This document shows positions 48,730 to 56,918 of a stretch of DNA of 64,000 nt, piece after piece. Location of the stretch: positions 1 to 64,000 of the forward strand of contig JALWRI010000075.1 in NCBI GenBank assembly GCA_026994225.1, in the 5' to 3' direction. How positions within the stretch are numbered: the stretch's first letter is position 1; every line of letters begins with the position of its first letter. The notes beneath the pieces are model-generated. The model had not been told where the DNA came from. It made no database searches and was given only the letters and a program-made list of their open reading frames with translations. The position numbers and the translations under genes are program-made. Source of the DNA: Gammaproteobacteria bacterium. GTDB lineage: Bacteria; Pseudomonadota; Gammaproteobacteria; GRL18.

Positions 48730-50144
48730 AATAGTTTATCTCCCAATAAATACTCTAATGCTTTATCCATATTGATATGTGGTAAATGATTAGCCTGTAT
48801 GTCTGCAACATTGGGGGGGAGAAAATCAATAAAACGAAACCGTTTTTGCGGATGCCAATTTGCTGCATCAGGGACATAATCAGGAATTTCTCCTGGAAAA
48901 ACCCGTATTTCCTTACCACTTTGTTTATCCATGCCAACAATACATGATTGTTGTTTACCATTTACTTCAGCCACTACACTTTTACTGCAAGCTATGGCTG
49001 CAAGTTGTAGTATATCAGTTTCGACTTGTTCACATCGAATTTGATTTTCAGATTCAGAAATAATATTCCGTAAAAATAAACGTAGATTACGCCGTTGATC
49101 AGCACTAGCATGATCTGCTTTGGTTGCAGCAAAAAGTAATTTATCAATTTTAGGTTGAAATAACCGCCGTAACCAACTGGATTTACCATATTGAAAGTTA
49201 CGCATAATGGTTTGTAGGGCTTCTTGCATATCTTGATAGCTTTCCATGCCATGATTTAATGTTTTAAGGACATCAACTAATACTACTTGTCTATCAAAAT
49301 GTGAAAAATGTTGCTGATAAAACTGTTTAATCACTTTATCTTTATATGCTTCATAACGTTTTTCTAGTACTTTGTACAAAGAATGTGGAGAAAAATGTTT
49401 AGTGTCTTTAGGGGGATCGATACAAGGACAAAAATGTAATAAGGGGTCATCTTTCAAATCACCAGGAAGAACAAAACGTCCAGGTTGGATTAAACTTAAA
49501 CTATATTCAGGTTGTTTGCATTGTAATAAAAAATCGCTATACAGAAGATGTAATTGTTGTAATACTTTTTCATCTGCGGTTTCATTGAGTGGTTGTTGTT
49601 GTAAATAGCTTCGCCATTTTTCGGATAAGGATAAACGAGGTTTAGTACGACATAAGCGAGTGATAACCCTGCACCAATCCGCATAATTTTGTTGTAATAA
49701 GGGTAAATCTAATAACCATTCACCAGGGTAATCAATAATTTCCAAATGTAATACTGCATGTTCGCTAAGGTGTCCATAAAACCCTTGTGGACGATAATGA
49801 ATTTCTACTTCAATACTACTAATTTTATCTGTACCAGGTGGCCATTGTTGTTCACGCAGTAATTGTAATGCATCATGATAAGGAAAGTAGGGAAGAGATT
49901 GGGAAGTATCAAAATTGATTTTAGCACCTAAAAAATAACCAGCGTTAATAATCTTAAAAAAAGGGAGATTATTACTGTTATGTGCATGGCTTAGTTGATG
50001 CAATAATGCGGTAATAAAAGTCGATTTCCCTGCCTGGCTTAATCCTGTTACTGCTAAACGTACAGAGCGTTGAGTGGAGCGTTTAGTAATATCTTGTAAT
50101 GTATTTTGGCTAATTTGGGTAAGGTGTGTAAACCAATTTTTCAT
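48726..50144 (-). CDS. ycjX: YcjX/DUF463 family P-loop protein
   Basis: A 472-residue protein of the DUF463 family. The P-loop is GLSQAGKSTFITALLHQL (about residues 33-50), followed by IIDYPGEWLLDLPLL and LLFAATKADHA. The C-terminus has CIVGMDKQSGKEIRVFPGEI. It is a predicted nucleoside-triphosphatase often linked with envelope stress. I chose ATG 50144; an in-frame TTG six codons upstream is also possible. ycjF follows with a 4-base overlap. Confidence 0.9.
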   Translation of the reverse strand: MKNWFTHLTQISQNTLQDITKRSTQRSVRLAVTGLSQAGKSTFITALLHQLSHAHNSNNLPFFKIINAGYFLGAKINFDTSQSLPYFPYHDALQLLREQQWPPGTDKISSIEVEIHYRPQGFYGHLSEHAVLHLEIIDYPGEWLLDLPLLQQNYADWCRVITRLCRTKPRLSLSEKWRSYLQQQPLNETADEKVLQQLHLLYSDFLLQCKQPEYSLSLIQPGRFVLPGDLKDDPLLHFCPCIDPPKDTKHFSPHSLYKVLEKRYEAYKDKVIKQFYQQHFSHFDRQVVLVDVLKTLNHGMESYQDMQEALQTIMRNFQYGKSSWLRRLFQPKIDKLLFAATKADHASADQRRNLRLFLRNIISESENQIRCEQVETDILQLAAIACSKSVVAEVNGKQQSCIVGMDKQSGKEIRVFPGEIPDYVPDAANWHPQKRFRFIDFLPPNVADIQANHLPHINMDKALEYLLGDKLL

Positions 50145-50421
50145 AAATTTTGAGCCTGGCAATAATAGTGGAATAAGGGTATTTTATAACAATGATGTAG
50201 GGGAAAAATTATATCTTATTAACTGATGTAACGCACAGACTTCTTTTTTAGTTTTTGGCAATCCCTCTTTGAGGGTGAAAAAATAGCTTAGGGTGTTAAT
50301 TAGGATATTTACCTAGCTATTTTTTTTTCTGCTAGGGTAACTCCCAATAGTGTATTGTATTTTATTTTGTATAATTTTATATATCTTTTGATAAAAAACT
50401 ATTTTTAGGGAGTGAAAAAAT

Positions 50422-50559
50422 ATGTTTAAACGTTATTTTACAATTATAATGATGGTATTTATGGTATTAAATATAAGCGGTTGTATTGATGGAGGAGGAG
50501 ATGGAAGCAATGCAGGGAATCAACATGAAGGCTTATTACCTGATCCACGTCAATGGTAG
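50422..50559 (+). CDS. Very small lipoprotein (45 residues)
   Basis: MFKRYFTIIMMVFMVLNISG leads to a lipobox ISGC with the lipidated Cys at residue 21. The mature part has only 25 residues: IDGGGDGSNAGNQHEGLLPD and a few more (PRQW). ATG 50422 follows AGGGAG. A hairpin terminator lies 80 bases downstream, so the gene is an isolated unit. No homologue family is known to me. Charged start, hydrophobic core and lipobox make a chance frame unlikely. Confidence 0.7.
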   Translation: MFKRYFTIIMMVFMVLNISGCIDGGGDGSNAGNQHEGLLPDPRQW

Positions 50560-50637
50560 TAAAAAAAGTAGTTAAGATATTATTATAGATAGCTATCTAT
50601 TTTATTATCATATTAAAAGTTAAACACTAATATTATT

Positions 50638-50681
50638 AGCTCTATAATCATTGTAGATGATTTATTGTAGAGCTTTTTTTG
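50638..50681 (+). terminator. Rho-independent terminator
   Basis: AGCTCTA (50638-50644) pairs with TAGAGCT (50668-50674) and is followed by a T-run reaching about 50680. The loop is about 23 bases. It would end transcription of the small lipoprotein gene. Confidence 0.75.
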
Positions 50682-50796
50682 TTTTTTCAAGGAAAAATGG
50701 TTGTAATTAATCTATAGCCTATATCAGGAATATTGCACAAGGGGATATTAGCAGTATAATCTCTGATTATTTTTAATAACTAAAATGGAGTAAAGC

Positions 50797-51699
50797 ATGG
50801 TAAGAATGTATCGTGGTATTTATATACTACTACTTTTATTAATAGCAAGTGTAGCGGTAGCAGGCCCTGCATATAAACCCTTTGTGTTAGGTAATGCTGC
50901 GGGTAATAGTGTAGAAGAAGCAAGTTATGAAGTGAAAAAACGCTTACAAGAAAATGGTTTTCAGGTGTTAGGGTCGTATAAACCCTATCCAGATAAAAAT
51001 GCTATTATTATGGGTGTAACGAATGAAGATTTGAAAGCGGCTGCGGGTAAAACTAAATATGCTGGATTTGGTAGTATTGTACGAGTTGCTATTACTGAAA
51101 ATAATGGAGCTATTGAAGTAAGTTATAATAACCCGAGTTATACCAGTATTGCCTATCAAATGGGAGCTGTAGAAAAAGTAGATGAGGCATTAGAAAATAC
51201 CTTAGGTTTGGTTAAAAATTTTGGTGCAAAAGGATTAACCGCTAAAAAATTAAAAAAATATCATTATAAAATATTTATGCCTTATTTTAAGGATGCAGTA
51301 ATTTTAGATAGTTATAGTACACATGCCAAAGCAAAAAAAGCACTGGAAACAGCACTCAGTCATCCACACAGTGAAGTGACTAAAGTGTGGGATTTACAAG
51401 TGGATGATAAGCAGCATGTATATGGTATTCAATTAAGTGGTGGTTGGTGGTCTAATGCTCGCATACAAAAGATCATGGAAGTGATTGATACCGATACACC
51501 TCGTTCTACTGCAGCATTACCGTGGGAAGTATTAGTTTATGATAAAGATATTGTCTATTTACCAGGAAAATACCGCATTGCATTAATGTTTCCTGATTTA
51601 GGTATGATGTCATTTATGAAAATTCAAGAAATTCCTGCTGAAATGGATAAAGCGATTGGAGATGTAATAAAAAGAGTAAAAGACACAACAGAAAAATAA
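50797..51699 (+). CDS. Secreted hypothetical protein, possibly DUF302-like
   Basis: A 300-residue exported protein. The signal sequence has a hydrophobic core at residues 7-18 and likely cleavage after AVAG-type residues near 22. The mature protein has two halves of alternating beta strands and helices; NSVEEASYEVKKRLQENGFQ and the C-terminal YRIALMFPDLGMMSFMKIQE resemble DUF302-like domains. I am not certain of the family. It lies alone, before tRNA-Ala on the opposite strand. Start ATG 50797 follows TGGAG. Confidence 0.75.
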   Translation: MVRMYRGIYILLLLLIASVAVAGPAYKPFVLGNAAGNSVEEASYEVKKRLQENGFQVLGSYKPYPDKNAIIMGVTNEDLKAAAGKTKYAGFGSIVRVAITENNGAIEVSYNNPSYTSIAYQMGAVEKVDEALENTLGLVKNFGAKGLTAKKLKKYHYKIFMPYFKDAVILDSYSTHAKAKKALETALSHPHSEVTKVWDLQVDDKQHVYGIQLSGGWWSNARIQKIMEVIDTDTPRSTAALPWEVLVYDKDIVYLPGKYRIALMFPDLGMMSFMKIQEIPAEMDKAIGDVIKRVKDTTEK

Positions 51700-51719
51700 T
51701 CTTTACAAAATAGATAGAT

Positions 51720-51795
51720 TGGTGGAGCTAGGCGGGATCGAACCGCCGACCCCTTGCATGCCATGCAAGTGCTCTCCCAGCTGAGCTATAGCCCC
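51720..51795 (-). tRNA. tRNA-Ala (anticodon GGC)
   Basis: On the minus strand GGGGCTA opens the acceptor stem, AGCTCAGCTGGGAGAGC is the D-arm, the anticodon loop ATGGCAT carries GGC (reads GCC), and GGTTCGATCC is the T-arm. The acceptor closes with TAGCTCC, then A and an encoded CCA. The 76-nt cloverleaf is complete. Confidence 0.95.
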
Positions 51796-51837
51796 TTCCA
51801 ATATGAAAGGGTACTTTAATAGTAAGTGGGATGGATG

Positions 51838-53259
51838 TCAAGCATCTGGTGAGGTTAAATTGCGTATATAATTGATAGCATTATGTATACGTTGTAAGGT
51901 ACGATCTTTGCCCAATAATTCCAAAGTAATATCAATAGATGGTGACATAGCCTGTCCTGCTACGGCAACACGTAATGGTTGTGCAACCTTACCTAGCTTT
52001 AATTGTAATTTTTCCGCTGTGTGTAAGACGATTTGATGTAATATTTCAGCTTGCCAAGAGGGAGAAGCTGATAATGCGGTGAGTAATTGTTCTAGTACGG
52101 GCAGTGCGTTAGCATTTAAATTTTTTTTAGCGGCTTTTGTATCATATTGATTAAAATCTTTAAAGAAAAAAAGACTATTTTGTGCCATTTCTACTAACGT
52201 TTTAGCCCTTTCTTGCTGGGTTTCTATGACTTTATAGACATCACAGCGAGCTATATCTGTATCACTGACACCTAACTGATCTAGATGATAATATAAATGC
52301 GTTGCTAATTCTTTTGCAGACAAGGTTTTAATATATTGTTGATTTAGCCATAATAGTTTTTCAGGATTAAAAATAGATGCCGATTTATTGACCGCAGATA
52401 AATCGAATAAATCTATCATTTCATCTATGTTAAATATTTCTTGATCTTGATGTGACCAGCCTAAACGTACTAGATAATTGAGCAATGCTTGTGGTAAATA
52501 GCCTTCCTCTTTATATTGCAATACGCTTACTGCGCCATGACGTTTGGATAAACGTGCACCATCTGCTCCTAAAATCATGGGAAGGTGGGCATAAACAGGA
52601 GGGGAGGCATGGAGTGCTTGCAAGATATTAATTTGTCTTGGGGTGTTATTTAAATGATCATCTCCTCGAATAACATGGCTCACTTGCATATCCATATCAT
52701 CAACAACCACTGTGAGATTATAAGTAGGTGTGCCATCAGAACGAGCTATAATCAAATCATCAAGTTCGGCATTTTTAATACGTACTGTACCCCGTACTAA
52801 ATCATTAATAACCACTTCACCATCATCTGGATTACAAAACCGAATAACTGGGGAGATATTATCAGGTATCTCTTTTCTATGACGACAACGTTGATCATAA
52901 CGGGGTTTTTGTTTCTTTGCTTTTTGTTCTTCACGCATCTGATCGAGTTCATCTTTAGAACAATAACAATAATATGCATCCCCTTGATCTAGTAATTGTT
53001 GAATAATTTCTCGATAGCGATCTATGCGTTGAGTTTGATAAAAAGGACCTTCTTGATAATCGAGTTGCAGCCATTGCATACCGTCTAAGATAGCATTGAC
53101 AGATGCTTGGGTAGAACGTTCTCGATCGGTATCTTCAATACGTAAAATAAAGTTACCTTGATGTTTTTTCGCATACAGCCAGGAAAACAAAGCGGTACGA
53201 GCCCCGCCAATATGTAAATATCCTGTGGGACTCGGTGCAAAACGAGTAGATACTGTCAT
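51838..53259 (-). CDS. gltX: Glutamyl-tRNA synthetase
   Basis: A 473-residue class I tRNA synthetase charging tRNA-Glu. HIGH motif is [20 protein letters not shown] and the KMSKS-type loop is [13 protein letters not shown]. The zinc-binding CYCSKDELD segment is present near 100. Length and motifs fit GltX1. It is encoded on the same strand as tRNA-Ala, 43 bp away. No second gltX or queuosine-type truncated copy was seen. Confidence 0.96.
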   Translation of the reverse strand: MTVSTRFAPSPTGYLHIGGARTALFSWLYAKKHQGNFILRIEDTDRERSTQASVNAILDGMQWLQLDYQEGPFYQTQRIDRYREIIQQLLDQGDAYYCYCSKDELDQMREEQKAKKQKPRYDQRCRHRKEIPDNISPVIRFCNPDDGEVVINDLVRGTVRIKNAELDDLIIARSDGTPTYNLTVVVDDMDMQVSHVIRGDDHLNNTPRQINILQALHASPPVYAHLPMILGADGARLSKRHGAVSVLQYKEEGYLPQALLNYLVRLGWSHQDQEIFNIDEMIDLFDLSAVNKSASIFNPEKLLWLNQQYIKTLSAKELATHLYYHLDQLGVSDTDIARCDVYKVIETQQERAKTLVEMAQNSLFFFKDFNQYDTKAAKKNLNANALPVLEQLLTALSASPSWQAEILHQIVLHTAEKLQLKLGKVAQPLRVAVAGQAMSPSIDITLELLGKDRTLQRIHNAINYIRNLTSPDA

Positions 53260-53337
53260 AATCTATTCTCTTAAAATTAAGCGTAAAGGAAGTAAGCAAT
53301 CTGTCTAGTATAGCAATATATTTTGCTTTGGATACAA

Positions 53338-53745
53338 TCAGGTGACAGGATAAAGCCCTTTTAATACCATGTCAGAAAAACTAATAATACCAATAATTTC
53401 TCCATTTTCTAATACGGGAGCTCGAGAAAGATGAAAGCGTTCAAATAAACGAGCGCAATAACGAATATCCATATCGGGAGATACAGTAATGACGGGTTTA
53501 GTCATAATTTCATAAGTATTGACTCGGTCAGGAGAACGATCTTTGGCTAAGACTTTACGAGCAATATCTGAAATCATGACTACACCCCATTCATCTTCAG
53601 GGAAGCGTTTTTGTATTAATAAGGTTTTTGTTTCTTTGTGCTGCATTAATCTTAATGCTTCTTCTACAGTTGTCATACCATCAATAATATCAATGGCTGT
53701 TTTCATTACATCTTTGACAAAAATAATGGTTTTTTTTTTATCCAT
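53338..53745 (-). CDS. CBS domain pair protein
   Basis: A 135-residue protein made of two CBS motifs: MKTAIDIIDGMTTVEEALRL, then ITVSPDMDIRYCARLFERFH and the C-terminal GIISFSDMVLKG. Such pairs bind adenine nucleotides and control partner proteins. It follows the DUF1538/PII-like genes on the same strand, 36 bp away, suggesting it regulates the same system. Confidence 0.85.
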   Translation of the reverse strand: MDKKKTIIFVKDVMKTAIDIIDGMTTVEEALRLMQHKETKTLLIQKRFPEDEWGVVMISDIARKVLAKDRSPDRVNTYEIMTKPVITVSPDMDIRYCARLFERFHLSRAPVLENGEIIGIISFSDMVLKGLYPVT

Positions 53746-53781
53746 AATATAGACTACTCCAAGTTATATAATAGCTATTAT

Positions 53782-54132
53782 TTATATCCGTTGTTCAATC
53801 AGTTCAGATAATTCTTCTATTTGATGCGATACCCCTACAGCATCTTCTACATCAATTTGAAAGGCAATACCACTACCTTTTTTAGCATCAAATTTACCAC
53901 ATATACTAATAATCTCCAGAATTTCTCTACTAAGATGTTCTTCGACTAAAAATAATAATACATCTCGTTGAGTATCTAAAGATAAACCAAAAAAGGTTTT
54001 ACTTTGCTGGATACCTTCACCACGTGCATTACTAATAACAGTTGAACCGGTAGCACCTGCTTTTCTTGCAGCATCTAACACTGCATCAGTTCGACTATCT
54101 TCAACAAAAGCAATAAGTAATTTAAAGTGCAT
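53782..54132 (-). CDS. P-II-like signalling protein
   Basis: A 116-residue protein with a ferredoxin-like fold of the P-II/PII-like class: LLIAFVEDSRTDAVLDAARK, then STVISNARGEGI (T-loop region) and a C-terminal CGKFDAKKGSGIAFQIDVED. The usual GlnB uridylylation tyrosine is not recognisable, so it is a PII-like, not GlnB, protein. It lies between the DUF1538 pair and the CBS gene and likely senses a small ligand for the membrane proteins (inference). Confidence 0.82.
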   Translation of the reverse strand: MHFKLLIAFVEDSRTDAVLDAARKAGATGSTVISNARGEGIQQSKTFFGLSLDTQRDVLLFLVEEHLSREILEIISICGKFDAKKGSGIAFQIDVEDAVGVSHQIEELSELIEQRI

Positions 54133-54137
54133 AATAT

Positions 54138-54908
54138 TTATCCTGCCTTACGATTATTTTTATGTGCAAGCCATTCACCTAATTGTGCATAAGCCATAAC
54201 AGATATAATGGGAAACAAACTGGCAAATGCAATTAATCCAAAGCCATCAAGTAGTGGACTACGGCCAGGTACTGTTTCAGAGAGTCCTAGACCTAAAGCG
54301 GTGACTAAAGGAACGGTAACGGTGGAAGTGGTTACCCCACCGGAGTCATACGCTAAAGGAATGATTATTTTAGGAGCATAAAGGGTTTGCAATACGACAA
54401 AAATATATCCAGTAATAATAAAATAGTGTAAAGGTTGACCGGTAACAATACGATATGCACCTAATGTAATACCTATTGCAACACCTAAGGCAACAGCAAT
54501 ACGTAATCCCCAAATACCGATTGCACCGCCCGATACTTCATGGGCTTTAATCGCTACTGCCATTAAAGAGGGTTCAGCAATAGTAGTGCTAAAACCTATC
54601 ATAAAGGCAAATAAATAGACCCAATAATAATCACTCCAATGCAATATTTTATTGACGTATGCTACCCCATGATTTAAAAACAGGGGATCAGTAAGTTGTT
54701 GAGCCATCAATTTACCTAAAGGAAATAAGGCTTGTTCTAAACCTTGTAAAAATAAAGTTAAGCCCAGTAATACATAAAAAAAACCAATTAAAATAGATTT
54801 TAATTTTGGAATGGGTTTACGAATAATAAAAAGTTGAAACCCAAAAATAACCACTGCTATGGGGAAAACATCTTTTGAGGTATTCCACAGATGATGTAAA
54901 AAATCCAT
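54138..54908 (-). CDS. DUF1538 membrane protein B
   Basis: A 256-residue membrane protein with about seven hydrophobic segments. GFSTTIAEPSLMAVA and the C-terminal [20 protein letters not shown] with LLDGFGLIAFASLFPI are hallmarks of DUF1538. It resembles the next protein upstream in sequence, so they are paralogues and probably form a complex. Its start overlaps the upstream stop (TAATG). The transported substrate is unknown. The PII-like gene follows after 5 bases. Confidence 0.88.
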   Translation of the reverse strand: MDFLHHLWNTSKDVFPIAVVIFGFQLFIIRKPIPKLKSILIGFFYVLLGLTLFLQGLEQALFPLGKLMAQQLTDPLFLNHGVAYVNKILHWSDYYWVYLFAFMIGFSTTIAEPSLMAVAIKAHEVSGGAIGIWGLRIAVALGVAIGITLGAYRIVTGQPLHYFIITGYIFVVLQTLYAPKIIIPLAYDSGGVTTSTVTVPLVTALGLGLSETVPGRSPLLDGFGLIAFASLFPIISVMAYAQLGEWLAHKNNRKAG

Positions 54909-55648
54909 TAAATTAACATTCCGTAAATCATAACAAAAATCATAGGAGTCAGTGAAGCGAGTGCAATTAATCCAAAACCATCAATCATAGGGTTACGTCC
55001 TTTAATGCTGGTTGCAAGTCCAATTCCCAGTGCAGTAACCAAAGGAACGGTAATTGTGGAAGTGGTAACACCGCCTGAATCATAAGCAATACCAATAATT
55101 TCTTTAGGGGCAAAGGTGGTTAAAATAATCACTAAAATATAACCGCCAATAATCAGATATTGAATAGGCCATCCTTTAATAATACGTAACACACCGATAA
55201 TCACAGCAATTCCTACGGATATAGCAACAGTAAAACGTAGTCCATTAGCATAATCTTGTTGAGCGCTAATGTGAGCATCAATAAATCCAGCACTGGCTGC
55301 AATGCTTGCTGCTTCATCGGCAATGGCAATTAGAGCAGGTTCGGCAATGGTCGTACCAAAACCCAGACAAAAGGCAAATAGTAATAACCACCAGATATTA
55401 CCTCGTTGTGCAAAGGCTTGAGCCAGGTTTTCTCCTAAAGGAAATAAACTCATTTCCAAACCATAAATAAAAAAAGTTAAACCAAATAGCACTAATAAAG
55501 TACCAATAAGAATATCAATCAAATTAGGAATAGGTTGTTGTAATACTAATAATTGAAAAAAAGCAATGACTAAAATAATAGGAAGTAAGTCACGGATACT
55601 ACTTAAACTGGTAGCAAGAAATAAAAGAATTTGTTTTTTCATAACCAC
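54908..55648 (-). CDS. DUF1538 membrane protein A
   Basis: A 246-residue membrane protein, paralogous to its downstream neighbour. [18 protein letters not shown] and [20 protein letters not shown] are shared with it, as is the [16 protein letters not shown] end. It heads a DUF1538A-DUF1538B-PII-like-CBS operon on the minus strand. The conserved acid-proline-glycine motifs suggest a transporter pore, but its substrate is not known. Confidence 0.88.
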   Translation of the reverse strand: MVMKKQILLFLATSLSSIRDLLPIILVIAFFQLLVLQQPIPNLIDILIGTLLVLFGLTFFIYGLEMSLFPLGENLAQAFAQRGNIWWLLLFAFCLGFGTTIAEPALIAIADEAASIAASAGFIDAHISAQQDYANGLRFTVAISVGIAVIIGVLRIIKGWPIQYLIIGGYILVIILTTFAPKEIIGIAYDSGGVTTSTITVPLVTALGIGLATSIKGRNPMIDGFGLIALASLTPMIFVMIYGMLI

Positions 55649-55702
55649 AATTAAAACAAAAGTAATGTATGGTTTACATACGGAAGTTGATTATATTCGA
55701 TA

Positions 55703-55759
55703 ATAGTTCTGAAAACCATAGTATTTTATGGTAGTCATTTAAATTGTTACCAATTTTGG
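55703..55759 (-). repeat. 57-bp repeat, copy 2, reverse orientation
   Basis: Identical to 6879-6935 on the opposite strand, including the ACCATA/TATGGT hairpin. It sits directly 3' of the tnpB remnant at 55774-56065 read in the minus direction, as copy 1 sits 3' of its remnant. Flanking bases differ on both sides, giving sharp boundaries. Confidence 0.85.
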
Positions 55760-55773
55760 GAACACTACAATGC

Positions 55774-56065
55774 CCTCTATTTCCTTAGCAATATTTATGG
55801 CCTGTTTCCAATCTGGATTTCTTTTCCAGTCTTTAATTGATTTAAAAAAAGATAACCAGTTTTTATCTAACAATCTTAAAACCTGTTGTGAGACCTTCGC
55901 GGGTAAGGCTTTATAGGTTTTATGAGATGGCAAAAGCTTATCTAATTTACCATAGTTAATATACTCCCCTGTTTTAATAAATGTTTGACGAATAACATAA
56001 TTAGCATAGTTATAAAGATTTTTAGAAGCAAACGCTAACTAATCTACTTCTTCAAATAGATCATG
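55774..56065 (-). pseudogene. tnpB (IS605-family OrfB) remnant, N-terminal part
   Basis: On the minus strand the sequence reads DLFEEVD, a TAG stop (56039-56041), then LAFASKNLYNYANYVIRQTF and KLLPSHKTYKALPAKVSQQV, and LRLLDKNWLSFFKSIKDWKR. This is the TnpB N-terminal helical part. After NPD the sequence no longer matches and continues as WKQAINIAKEIEGIVVF into the 57-bp repeat, where a stop occurs at 55739-55741. The RuvC and zinc-ribbon parts are lost. The in-frame stop and the junction make it inactive. Confidence 0.82.
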
Positions 56066-56170
56066 CTACTTATTAATACTTAGAAATTCTATAAAATTAA
56101 GATTATTCTTTTAATAGCAAAAAATTTACTATACTATGAAAATATTAAAATTAAGCAATAGGGATGATAG

Positions 56171-56458
56171 ATGACGATGCAAAAGATTCAATTTGAGACC
56201 ATTAGCACTATCCGCAATGTCAATGCACTATACACACAATTTGAGACATGTTTGGCAAAAGAAGAAAAAATCCAGTTAGATTTTTCTTTGGTTGAACAAA
56301 TTGATGCATCTGTCCTGCAACTATTATGTAGTTTTACTAAGAGAGCAAATACCTTAGGCATTGAATGTCAATGGTTAGAAGTTTCTGATATGACTAAACA
56401 AGCAATTAATATATTAGGATTGCAAACGTGTTTTGAACAGGTAAATAATTACTTATAA
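56171..56458 (+). CDS. STAS domain protein (anti-sigma antagonist/MlaB-like)
   Basis: A 95-residue single STAS domain. IQLDFSLVEQIDASVLQLLC has the usual D-x-S/A-x-L phospho-site shape (here IDASVLQ), followed by KRANTLGIECQWLEVSD. Such proteins bind nucleotides or partner kinases. As the first gene of the chemotaxis operon, it resembles the STAS genes that open cheYA clusters in other proteobacteria. Start ATG 56171 follows TAGGGA. Confidence 0.85.
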   Translation: MTMQKIQFETISTIRNVNALYTQFETCLAKEEKIQLDFSLVEQIDASVLQLLCSFTKRANTLGIECQWLEVSDMTKQAINILGLQTCFEQVNNYL

Positions 56459-56524
56459 TATAGACTTAAATCCAATGAGTGGTATGATTGTTATATATTT
56501 TTAAGTTAAGAGGTATGGAGTTAA

Positions 56525-56890
56525 ATGGGTAAAAAAATTTTAGCAGTAGATGATTCTGCTTCAATGCGGCAAATGGTAAATTTTACTCTACGTGGTGCTG
56601 GGTTTGAAGTTGATGAAGCAAATGATGGTAATATGGCATTAGCGGCTGTACAAAAAAAACAATATGATTTAGTTTTGTCCGATATTAATATGCCGGGTAT
56701 GGATGGTATACAATTAGTTACGGCACTACGCAAATTACCAAATTATAAATTTGTACCTATATTAATGTTAACAACAGAATCTGGGGCAGACAAGAAGACG
56801 CAGGGAAAAGCAGCCGGAGCAACGGGATGGATAGTGAAACCGTTTAATCCTGAGCAATTATTAAAAACAGTAAAACGGGTATTAGGCTAA
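56525..56890 (+). CDS. cheY: Chemotaxis response regulator CheY
   Basis: A 121-residue stand-alone receiver domain. Acidic pocket in ILAVDDSASMRQMV, phospho-acceptor in LVLSDINMPGMDG, Thr in LMLTTES and Lys in WIVKPFNPE. CheA would phosphorylate it and it would act on the flagellar or gliding motor or a pilus. It is the second gene of the operon, 66 bp after STAS and 28 bp before cheA. GGAG precedes the ATG. Confidence 0.93.
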   Translation: MGKKILAVDDSASMRQMVNFTLRGAGFEVDEANDGNMALAAVQKKQYDLVLSDINMPGMDGIQLVTALRKLPNYKFVPILMLTTESGADKKTQGKAAGATGWIVKPFNPEQLLKTVKRVLG

Positions 56891-56918
56891 ATATATTTTG
56901 AGCTGCCAGGGGGGGGAT

